From: Mytilus galloprovincialis | Lineage: Eukaryota; Mollusca; Bivalvia; Mytilida; Mytilidae | NCBI RefSeq assembly: GCF_965363235.1 | Contig: NC_134841.1 | Location: forward strand, 30,719,440-30,783,439 | Length of the DNA stretch: 64,000 bases | Direction of reading: 5' to 3' | In this document: positions 48,901 to 58,700 of the stretch, piece by piece | Numbering within the stretch: position 1 is the stretch's first letter | Layout: the number at the start of each line of letters is the position of its first letter | Notes under the pieces: model-generated | What the model saw: only the letters and a program-made list of their open reading frames with translations | What the model was told of the DNA's origin: nothing | Databases searched by the model: none | Position numbers and translations under genes: made by a program

Positions 48901-51900
48901 AATTTGGAAATAAAATTAAAAACTACTACCACCGGGAAATTAAACACCCCCCTTTTATTTGCAATTAGTCAAAACCTGACATTTCTGTATACATAATTTT
49001 CTAGTAGTGTAAGGGGTTAAATCCAAACATACCCAAAATTGTATGTTAAATGTTTTTGAGTTACCTCCCTTACACTGCTTTTAAATTGTCTTAATTGTCC
49101 ATTAACCAATAACTTAATTTTTTTGCCCCCCCATTCCAAAACATTTTGAGTCATAGCCCCCAAAGTCAATACTAACCATCCCTTTATGGTATGAAAACTT
49201 GTGGTATAATTTCAGAGAGTTTCATACACTTACAGTAAACACAAGTTATTGTTTGAAAACTACAAAAATGCTTATTTTGGGCCCCCTTTTTGGCTCCTTA
49301 TTCCTAAACCTTTGAAACCATAACCCCCAAAATCAATCCAAACCTTTTAGCTGTGGTATTAAACAATGTTGTACAATTTTAGAGCAATTGAAATACTATC
49401 ATACAAGTTGATATCCTGAAAGTAGAAAAATACTTGTTTTGGCACCTTTTGGGTCCCTAATTCCAAAACAGGTTGGACCATCATCCCCAAAATCAATCCC
49501 AACCTTCCTTTTGAGGTTGTAAACCTTTTTATAAAATTTCATAGAGATCCAGTCCCTTAAACTAAACTTATTGTCCGGACACCAAATGTGTCTTTGGACA
49601 AAGACCACGACATCATACCATTATACAAACACAAAATTTGTTTGCGGTCGTATTAAAACATACCTTTGAACATTGTGTACCAGCAACCAGACATGTTATA
49701 TCTCCTCCTATTTTATTGGCAGCTGTTATTGTATTCAGGGTGATAGGTATAAGTTTTTGATTGTCATGCTCAGCAATAACCAATGTACTCTGGTACCGGC
49801 TGAACAAATAGACCTTTAAGAACAAAAAATATATATCATTTACATGTTACAGTACAAATATTCATTTAAAATTAGCAAGTCTATGTATATTATATATGTT
49901 GTAGTTACTTTCAATTTTCAAGATTTTAATTGAGTGGTAAACATGGTAAATGGTAGACTAGAATAATTTATTATTCATGACTAAAATCTTCTTTTTGTTG
50001 ATCATATCTTGCTGGTCATTTTACAGTTTCTTTCTAAATGTATCTTTTATATTTTTTGCCTTAAATGCAATAAGGTATAAAAAAAAAATCGTTACTAAGG
50101 GCAATAATAACTCCTGAAAGGTGTCAGTAGACAATTTCTGCTACATTTATGTTGACCTACATGTAGTATTTTCTCTATAAAATTTCCATATGTTTATAGC
50201 AATAGGCCAGTTTCCTTGATAGGGTTTTCAGACGAATCTGTCATGTGAATTCCATCACCAAGTCACAAAAATGAATGCATAGTCATTGACATTTCCAACA
50301 CATGTTGAGCAAAGTCTGATTTTAAACTGAACAAAATATTTTGGAAATTAAAATCTAATAAGATGGTCACCCTCCCTGAGTCATACGGAAATTAAGATTA
50401 CGTACTTACGGTACATAAATTATTTCTATGCCATTCATACTACCCTAGAGAATACACCTTATCGCTATTTCCAGCTGACCCGGTCTCTTGAACTTTTGAC
50501 ACCATACAAAATTCACTTTTCCATTGTGGTGATAAGGTGTACAGTGTTCTCCCCAGGATTTTTTCAAGGCGCAAAATTCAAGAGCGCGTAACTCCTTTTT
50601 TATAGTGAACTTTTATGATCTGAATCAATCAGTCATAAATCATAACATGCAATATTGCTTTGTGTTGTGTGTTTAATAATGCAATTTATACAAGAATATA
50701 ATAGATATATGAAATAAACTGATTTTAAACACAAAAGTTATTTTTTATTCAGTCAATTAAAGAAGTCAAAATATAAATATTCATCTCTGTACTCTCTGCT
50801 TCTTCTAGGGATATTGTTTCAAGATAGTGTTATTTTGTTGGACAGTCTGTTCCTCAACGTTGTCTTAATCCTCTTCAGGGTTGAAAACCCCCTCTCAATC
50901 ATAATAACTTTTGCTTATACCCCCCTTAACATTTCTAAGCCATGAAACTCAGTCAGCCATTTAATTGTCACTGAAACTAGAAACATGGTGCTTGCTGTTA
51001 TCACTTGCTAAAACTTTAGCTCAGTTGGGATTAGGAGAAGCAATTATAACATCTGCTTATACTGACAGCTGAGTGTAGAGGGAGGTGTATTCCCCTTTTC
51101 ATTAGAAGTCATTGATCTGAAAAAAAACCTTCTACTTCCATCATGTCTTTTGCTTAGAATTCACCCTTTGTTATTTGCAGAGAACATGTTCATTCAGAAT
51201 TAATAAAATCTAATATGGTTAAGATAGTTGGTATACAACTTTTTAAAACAAAAATATTTTAATGAACAGCTGACTAGTTTCCGTAGTTTGACATTAATTT
51301 ACGCTTCCGTGTGCATTATTGTTAAAAACTATCTTTGGCAGGTAGATATAAACCAAATTTCGTTAAAGTTCAGACCATTGGAATTATTTACTAGTGACAT
51401 TATACAGAAGCCGCGGCAATTCCGTACCCGTGTTGATTGTCACATAATATGTTCCCGACGCACGGACTCACGATCGATGTTTAATGATCATTTTATTTCT
51501 AAAAATAAGACAGTTTGAAACGAATTTACCTTGCAAGCAACATTTTTCACTTTCAATAAAAATAAATCGCTTCTCGTTATCTTTAATCAAAGTTTATTTT
51601 AATTTTTTCAACTACAAATACTCTCATTCATAATTTTCATCGTAAATATCTTTAGCAATGTGTATTCAAATCTATCACGTGTATTGAACACGTTCATTGG
51701 TCGTGTTTAAATAGATTCTTCTTCTCGACCAATGAAAAAATTCGTTATATAAACGGTCAAGTAATCACACACGATGCTAAATACAATCTATTTGCGATCT
51801 GTTTCTTCCTACACTGAAGTTTTTATTTTTTTAAATTTTCTTCTGAAAATATCTTTCTTCTTGATGATCATTTACGCTATAACATGATAACATAGTCCGA

Positions 51901-52716
51901 TAAGGCTGAGATAAGCGTGGCTCAGGTAAAACCATATTATCAGATATTGCGTAACACTGACCGACCTCTCAGCGGTGATCAGCAACTTGACAATTTTAAC
52001 CAACATTTATAATGAAAATGTGAAAATTAACACGCTGCGGGATCAAGTAGTAAGGGACAGCGGCCAATTAAGACGCTGCGGGATTAACGAAAATATTATG
52101 AAGGCGCTGCGGTGCCGCAGCGTCATATCGGCCTGGGGAGAACACTGGTGTATAATGATTATGAAAGTGCTACAAACTTTTAATAGAGCAGGGATACAGG
52201 CGCACCTTCTATCTGGTAAATGAGGTCATAAAGGCATGACAAATTGACTATCTTGTTGGGTGAAAGACATGTCAGATTCTAGAAATGATGTACACAAATG
52301 TATAAATCAACACAAGCGTACACAATCCTTATAATTATCAAGATATTAACACAATCCTTATAATTATCAAGATACTAACTCCAACACTGTAGTCTGTACA
52401 TGTACATGCTGTATATGAATATATTTTCTATTTCTGAGTTTATGTTATGCAATAATTAAATGAAAACTATTGTTTGTAAACTGTACTTGTGGGACATTGA
52501 CTGATTAATGGAAGATTTGATTTATATAATCTGATAATTTTGCAGAAACCAAAGGTCAAAGTTTCAAGCAGCAAAGTGACGCATTATCAATCTTGGTAAA
52601 AAATATATACACAAATAAAAAACATAACTTTTTAAAATGATATGCAAAAAAAAAAAGTAGTATCGTTATTTTACCGTCTGATTAGCTAATTTTGTTCTGC
52701 AGCACCTCGAAAACAT
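36998..52716 (-). CDS. ETFA: Electron transfer flavoprotein subunit alpha, mitochondrial, 10 coding exons
   Basis: Exons in coding order: 52675-52716, 49664-49813, 47578-47659, 46739-46821, 45210-45309, 44179-44289, 42893-42997, 42350-42501, 41614-41760, 36998-37036; GT-AG throughout, phases close to 336 residues. It carries electrons from acyl-CoA dehydrogenases to ETF-QO in the mitochondrial matrix, as heterodimer with ETFB. Residues 1-22 look like a transit peptide (Arg4, Arg7, Lys9, Arg20, no acidic residue); STLVIAEH starts the mature domain. The FAD domain shows [23 protein letters not shown] and GQTGKIVAP; Arg252 and Thr269 align with human Arg249 and Thr266. The ETF-alpha signature ([18 protein letters not shown]) is at 277-303. 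Length matches human (333). The start is the first ATG, as exon 2 has none. Confidence 0.96.
37430..37800 (+). repeat. Dispersed repeat R, longest copy, in ETFA intron 9
   Basis: This copy extends further 5' than the others: GTGCCTGTCCCAAGTCAGGA, GTGGTTGTCGTTTG, GAGGCCGTTAGTTTTCTCC, then the common TTTTATAGCTGACT..GGCAATCATACCACATCTTC part. An 85-codon open frame across it (37351-37608) is judged not to be a gene. Confidence 0.75.
38495..39911 (-). repeat. 34-bp minisatellite copied from ETFA exon 9 donor junction, main block
   Basis: About 41 units of 34 bp, plus-strand form CCTTAAATAAGTCCTAATA followed by CCTTAACCCTGATTA. On the minus (gene) strand each unit reads AGGACTTATTTAAG then GTAATCAGGG..., the same 14 bases that end ETFA exon 9 followed by a GTAA donor. 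A longer ~133-bp arrangement (with AAAAATAAGTCC and AAAAAAAGTCC variants) repeats at 38813 and 38946. The array continues at 41420-41613 after an insertion. Confidence 0.92.
39912..41419. mobile_element. TTAA-flanked element inserted in the minisatellite
   Basis: The ends GGTAGCACTACAGTC and GACTGTAGTGCTACC are exact 15-bp inverted repeats, flanked by TTAA at 39908-39911 and 41420-41423. The TTAA lies inside a minisatellite unit, so the insertion post-dates the array. The 1508-bp interior has no recognised transposase. TTAA targets fit Kolobok or piggyBac. Confidence 0.88.
41420..41613 (-). repeat. 34-bp minisatellite, block touching ETFA exon 9
   Basis: Several complete or degenerate units (including GTAAATAAGTCC and GTATATAAGTCC variants) run up to the exon 9 donor at 41612-41613. 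The exon's own last bases form the first unit of the array. Confidence 0.88.
42535..42733. repeat. 93-bp tandem duplication in ETFA intron 7
   Basis: CTACAGTTCCAGTAACAAAA recurs at 42541 and 42634, with a degenerate third start at 42727. The two full units are virtually identical, so the duplication is recent. It lies about 35 bp upstream (in gene sense) of the exon 8 acceptor. Confidence 0.92.
42998..44178. other. ETFA intron 6
   Basis: No gene, repeat boundary or RNA was recognised. Introns 4 (45310-46738) and 5 (44290-45209) are likewise plain AT-rich sequence to the eye. Confidence 0.5.
47173..47400 (+). repeat. Repeat copies in ETFA intron 3
   Basis: 47173-47208 (GTGGATTCATTATTATTCGTTGG) matches one arm of the foldback at 62030-62246. 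47215-47400 (CGCTATAAAACCAGGTTTAATC.ACCATTTTCTACAT .. AATTTTCCTTGGAGTT) matches 63525-63715 in the same orientation. Confidence 0.7.
48674..49655 (+). repeat. Long mollusc repeat in ETFA intron 2
   Basis: It starts GGTGCTCCACAGGGCGCAGC..TATGACCGCAGAGG and ends TTTGCGGTCGTATT, so GACCGCA words sit inverted near both ends. The interior has about three degenerate ~180-bp units with CCCCAAAATCAAT and CAAACCTT words. It ends only 9 bp before the exon 2 donor region. Its 3' part recurs at 5708-5895. Confidence 0.75.
50542..52147 (-). mobile_element. hAT element with transposase relic, 5-bp TSD, in ETFA intron 1
   Basis: The ends CAGTGTTCTCCCCAGG and CCTGGGGAGAACACTG are exact 16-bp inverted repeats, flanked by GTGTA at 50537-50541 and 52148-52152. 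On the minus strand 50820-50905 reads [18 protein letters not shown], the pattern of the hAT transposase C-terminal dimerisation region, followed by a stop and [12 protein letters not shown]. Subterminal CGCTGCGG words lie near 52030-52125. Confidence 0.85.
50820..50905 (-). pseudogene. hAT transposase C-terminal relic
   Basis: A short open stretch with Glu-Arg-Gly-Phe-Ser followed by Arg-Ile-Lys-Thr and Leu-Arg-Asn-Arg-Leu spacing, as in hAT-derived transposases and host proteins such as ZNF862-like. It ends at a TGA; the rest of the enzyme is not recognisable. Confidence 0.7.
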
Positions 52717-52775
52717 TTTTATGCAACACTATATTTTTCTCCGGAAGTAATTGGACTGGTGAAATATTAAAACAA
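52717..52775. promoter_or_regulatory. 59-bp bidirectional promoter/5' UTR between ETFA and GBA2
   Basis: Only 59 bp separate the two start codons. It contains CCGGAAGTAA (52741-52750), an ETS/GABP-type site, and ATTGG (52750-52754), an inverted CCAAT box. GABP sites are common in bidirectional promoters and in genes for mitochondrial proteins. Transcripts of one gene may start within the other. Confidence 0.6.
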
Positions 52776-55700
52776 ATGCGGACAGAAACGACATCCGTAT
52801 TGGTCAAGACTGACTTGCTTCCCTGCTTGCTTCAGTGCAAGATGCCAAAAGCTCAACATATAGACCACTCCCCTGAAGCTAGCATAACTACACCAAAAGA
52901 GGACATTGCCAATGTCCCCAAATTCGGTTGGAGAGTAAACTTCGAACATGAATGCAAGGACAAATGTGATCCATTTGTAAAACCCAGACTCACCCACATT
53001 CCTGAATTAATTGGCCTTAGCTATAGGTAAATGTTGTACATTGTGACCAGACATTGTATTATGCAACATATTAAACAATGTTATAGGAACGAATTTACTA
53101 GGATGTTCAAGTTTATTTAAAAGTCGTCCTGCTTGTTCTTGAATACACTATCTGCGCCCCATGACTAGAGAATCTGCGCTGCTTGACTATTGACGTCATA
53201 CTATAATCACTTTTTGTTTGCGTTGTTTGATATTTTCTATTATATGGGGACGGAGTCCCCAATTACGGTAGAAAAATCAATAAAAAAAAAAAAAAAAAAT
53301 CGGGAAAATTTCCCGAATTTTTCATTCTACTAATGAACTCAAAATCGTTAACTTTTTTTTTCAGATCTAGTTCCTGTTCCGGTTTTCCCCGCATTTGCGC
53401 AGAAATCTGTCTTGTTTGCATGAGACTTTGAAAAGAAAATTATATGTATCAGTCTAGTAAAATATAAGATTTGAACTCAATACAATTTCATTTTTAATAA
53501 TTGTTTGATTTGAAAAAAACGTTCCTGATGGAAGCGTTTCTTTTGTTTACATTGAATATGACGTCATAACTTAAACAACGTCACAGCTAAATCCCTAACC
53601 ACAGAACCGAAATCGGGAACGTTACGGTATTTCCGTTTCCTTTATTAATGTTTGAGATAAAAAAAAAATAATACATACAGACTTCGTCCCCATTCACAGG
53701 TTATGCCTGCCTCATATTAACGTGAAAATGTTACAGAAACCTTTGTGATGTTCAGTAATGGCAGACTTATCATATGCTAATAGTGATAACTATGTGTACA
53801 ATTGTATCTCCTTTGTGGGAGTGCAGTTAATGATGGATTTAAGTCTGGCAAGATACTTTATTGATAGGCGCTATTGCACCTGCATCAAAATGACTGCAGC
53901 TTCAAGGCAAATCAAGAAAGATTAATGTTTGTTTCTTAAAAAAATGGACATGTTGGATAGCTTAATTGCATTAGTCTATGGTGCATACATGTACAGTCTG
54001 CACGGTTAGCCACTATTCCGATGCCCAAAACTAGTAAAATTTCTTTCAGACTAGTAAGTTTTTGCAAAACTTTGATTGGACCAATAAAAAAAATGTCAGA
54101 ATATTGGTCTTCGGACTAGTAGTTGAAAAAGATTTTGGTGCAGACTGCATGTAGTCAGAGATTACTCTGACGTCCAACGGCTGTTTTGTCAAACTAGCTG
54201 CAGTCGTGTCTGGCAAAACAGCTGTTGGACGTCAGAGTAATCTGGGACTAATGGTGCAGAACATTACCTATAATTGGTGGATCACATAATCTTTCCTTGC
54301 ATATAATACAATTTTGTTTGAACATGTTGAATGAACAAAATTAAGACAGAAATGAAAAACTTTAGAAATTTGTTATTTATATGTTGCATCATCATGTCTA
54401 TATTCCAATGCATACATCACCACAGTCCAACATTTGAAATTCCTGTTTCTATATCATTATGGCATCTTGTCTGTTTCTAACATATGTGGATCATTAATTT
54501 TGCCATCAACTATTCCCTATTATCACAAAAATAAGTTTCTACACAACATTGCCAGCAATAATTTTGTATTTTTTGCATCTTATTTTGGCTAGTCATATGA
54601 CTCACAGCATGTATAGAGAGATACCATGTTACACACACAAAAATACCAAAAAATCATTAATTGTCTTTCATATGAATCCAATATGGCCTTTGTCAAATGC
54701 TCTATTCAATTGAACTTAGAATAAAGTGTATTTTCCATAAGTTTAGGTCTAAAATGCCTGAATGTCAAAGGTTTAAAGAATTCTTGTAACAACCCTTATG
54801 GGTCTGTCATTGTCTGTAGGTGGGATGATGCATGACAAAATCATAACATGAAATATTTTCCACTGGACATTAAGCAAACAACAATTTAGGAGGCTCGAGG
54901 GTACTAAAATATCGAAAAAATTAAAACATTTTTTTATTTATTACACTATTAATTGTTACTTTATGATATGTTACAAAAATCAACCAAAAAAAATCGATTT
55001 GTTTTGGGCCCAGATGACTTTTAAAATGTTTATATCATTGAAAAAGCTCCAAAATGATCTCCCTTTGATGCAAAAGTGCCATTTTTAACATTAAAATTAA
55101 AATATCTTTCTTAACTCATTAGTGAACTATGTTTTTTATATTATTATAAGCTGTACTTAAACTAAACAATCGGAATTGTAATTTAGTTCTCTTTTCATTT
55201 CAATATTACCTTTATTTCTCCTATTACAACAATGTACAATGTATTAATAGTTTAACAGAAAAAAAGCACTTTAACAAAAATTCATGGTTATTTCAAAGGC
55301 AAATTGTGGGCTTAAATGAATGGTGACCCCATTCTTTTTATTTTATTTTTCTATAAGTATATGATAAAGTTCATTTATAGAAAAAAATTAGCAAAAATCC
55401 TATATTTAAAAAAAAAAAGAATTATACCCGTGAGCCCCTTAATCTATTTATCAGAAAAATGCTATTGAATGTCAGAAAGCTTAAAACTTTCATACAAAGC
55501 ACAATGATCTATTTGTACTGTTGATTGTTACAGATATATGAAAGTATGGATAAAGCACAAAAGACAAGGAAGAATAATGTTTATAGATCATCTGAATCAA
55601 GTTACACACAAGCCTATTTATGGTAAGAATTAACAGAAGACATAGTTTTTAAATAACTGAAGCACAAAATTGAGTAGACCACTACAAGTCTTGGTATCTG

Positions 55701-58700
55701 AGTGGTCTAAGGAGTTTACCTACTGTTTCACTAGTTTGTCAACACTGAGGTAGCGAGTTTCAACACCACAAGTGGCAGCTGCATTTAACTCCAATCTTAA
55801 TTGACTAAGATTATCAGTTTTCCTACTAAAGCTTTCTCTGGTGATTCTCCTCAGAGACCATGGCTTCAAAACTAATAAAACCTGACCACCATTGTATAGC
55901 CAATAGTTTTGAAGGGTGATTTATATACCAAAAAAGTCTGACATGAAATTTTTCCTATTTTGAGGCTCGGCAACCAACTTTAATATTTAAAATTTAACTG
56001 CCCAGAGTGAAGACACCTTGCACAAAATTCTTCCAGATAATCTGCTCTTATGTCTACAAATATGGTAACTTTTTCTGTGACGTTTCCATTACATGTGAGA
56101 TATTTGTCAATGAGACATCAAACAAATAAATAAAAATAAAATCAAAAAGGTCACTTTTCAGAGATTTTACTGTTCATGAATGTTTAACAATTAAGCTGAA
56201 ATAACAGACACAGGTCCTATTTAATAGGTCAAACTGATACATACTAAATGCAGGCCCAGTTAACTTAGAATGAGTTAGATATGATGAAATAATAAAATAT
56301 GTTGTAGGACTTTTCTGATGAGAATTCTTAAGGTATACTTGTACATATTTTGCAGGTGGTCTTATAAGGGATATAGATTGTGGAATGGATTATTAATCTT
56401 GTATATTTTGCGTGTTATCTGTATGGCAATGTAAGTTGTGCGCCAATTGACTATTTCTGACTGGGAAAGTTATGTAGGTTTACTGTTCATTCAGAAATTA
56501 TTGTGAGATTTTTATTATTGCGAAAAATGTGACAGAGTTGTATACGCAATAATTTAAACTGGCATTTTGAAATATTTTATATGAATTAAACAAATTCCTA
56601 AAGATTAAAATCGCATTTAAGTCTAAAATGACAAAATCACAATAGTAAAAGCAGGCAATAATTTCTGAAATTACAGTAACTATATCATGTATGTATATTT
56701 ATTACAAGTGCTTGGTTGAGGATTTTTTTAATAATTTTGTAGATATTTCAAGATATGTATAGTGGTTGTCTGATTAGTGGTTGGATTGTGGTGACAAGAA
56801 ATAGAAGTTCCTTTAATCTTGTATTGCAAGAAGAATTCTTAAGATAAACTGTTACATATTTTACAGGCTGTCCAATAGGTGGTATAGGGTGTGGAACCAT
56901 TGGTCGTGGTTACCGAGGTGAATTTTGTAGATTTCAGATGGTTCCAGGGATATATGAACATACTATTGTACCAGCAAATTCTGTAAGTACAATAATAACT
57001 CCAATCTTCATGACCTACCAGTGTCAAACTGAATGGGACTTGTATAATGCTGTTCTGGTGTATGCCATCTGTTTGTCCATCTGTTCAATCCATAAAAGTT
57101 CTGTCACATTTTTCTATGGTACTACATATCAAAACTTCCTTAAATTTGATATCAGATTTTGAACTTTTTGTTAACTGAATACCTATAATATATTGTTACA
57201 AATTCTGACCATGTATGAAATTTGTGTTGCATTAATTTCAGGAACTATAAATAAGAATTTTCTGAAATGTGGCATCAATATTTTTGGAAAGATATTTTGT
57301 TGTGGAGCAAATGGAAAAATTATAATTTCACCATAAAATACATGACAATGTCAACCTATGATAAATTGCTGATGAGACGTCAGTTTTATGCTTATATGAT
57401 CATGGTTGAATTTTTTATCAAGTAGTATTTTCACCATGCATTTGTACAAGATACAAGAGAACTATCCAAAATATAAAATGCAAAGAATGGGGCAACTTTA
57501 ATTTCCTGGTTAAGTAATTATAGTGAGTTCTGGTATAAGGAAGATTTCTAGATTTAAAAAGTCATCAAAAGTATTAGAAAACATTATAGCCTAATGGTCA
57601 GCAGAGCCGCATGGTAGTACCCACCACATTAGACACAGGTTATTGTTGTTGTGAAAGCAAAAGGTATAAATGGAAAATTTTTTCTATCCTGTAGCCTTAT
57701 TAAGATTTAAGGGAGTTCGCTTCTCAGTTTCAAAGTAATTAACTTTTCAAAACACTTGTTTATATGGATAGGGGATTAATAAAGAAATCCAAAAAGCCAA
57801 AAAAATATATAGGTCACCGTGCTTGTTTTCGAGATATCAGCCATTGAATTTTTAACGGGAAAATAATCTCTCTTGACTTTTCATAGCTTTATCATTGACC
57901 AGTTGAAGTTCTTAAAAACTGTTAAAAAGTAATCAAAATTTTATAAGACTTTTACAGATGGCTTATCATTATACATGTAAAAGATTTACAAAAAGAAAAA
58001 TGGGGGTCACCGGGCAAATTTTTTCAAGGCATTCAAATGGATAAAACCAGAGGATTCCGAAAATCTGACAAGAAATCTAAAACATGACAAGCCAGCTCCC
58101 TTAAGGCATAGGTTATTGATTTTGCTCACTGTTGATGGCTGTATATTTGTCTAATGGTGTCCTTTGTAGATAATTGTCTCATTGTCTCATCATGTTATTT
58201 TTATATTATAGTCTGTTTCATGTATTTATCTTTGTTTTGTAGTTCATCTTGTGTATACGAAAGAACAATAAAACTGTTTACCAAAAAGTCTTAACAGGAG
58301 GAAAAGGGAAGCACTTGAAGTCATGGGAATGGGGATTTCCCAGACAGAATGCTACTTATCATGCACTTTATCCTCGATCATGGACTGTATATGATATACC
58401 TGAGTTTAATCTTAAGCTAACCTGTCGTCAAATATCACCGGTCTTCCCTCATGATTACAAAGTAAGTTAAAAAGAGATATAAGAAGATGTGGTATGAGTG
58501 CCAATGAGACAACTTTCCATCCAAGTCACAATTTGTAAAAGTAAACCATTGAAAGTTAAAGTATGGTCTTCAACACAGAGCCTTGGATCACTATATAGCT
58601 ACAAACAGCAAGCTATAAGGGGCCCCAAAAAATGTAAAGTCATTTCTAGAACTGATTTAATAGGCAAAATTATACATGTTCTGTATCATTTGTTATTACG

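Noticed and set aside
49613-49825. ETFA reading frame starting within intron 1
   Set aside because: It has no ATG; exon 1 at 52675-52716 supplies the start, the transit peptide and a matching phase.
52692-52775. Longer GBA2 N-terminus upstream of 52776
   Set aside because: Open but without ATG, and it overlaps ETFA exon 1 on the other strand.
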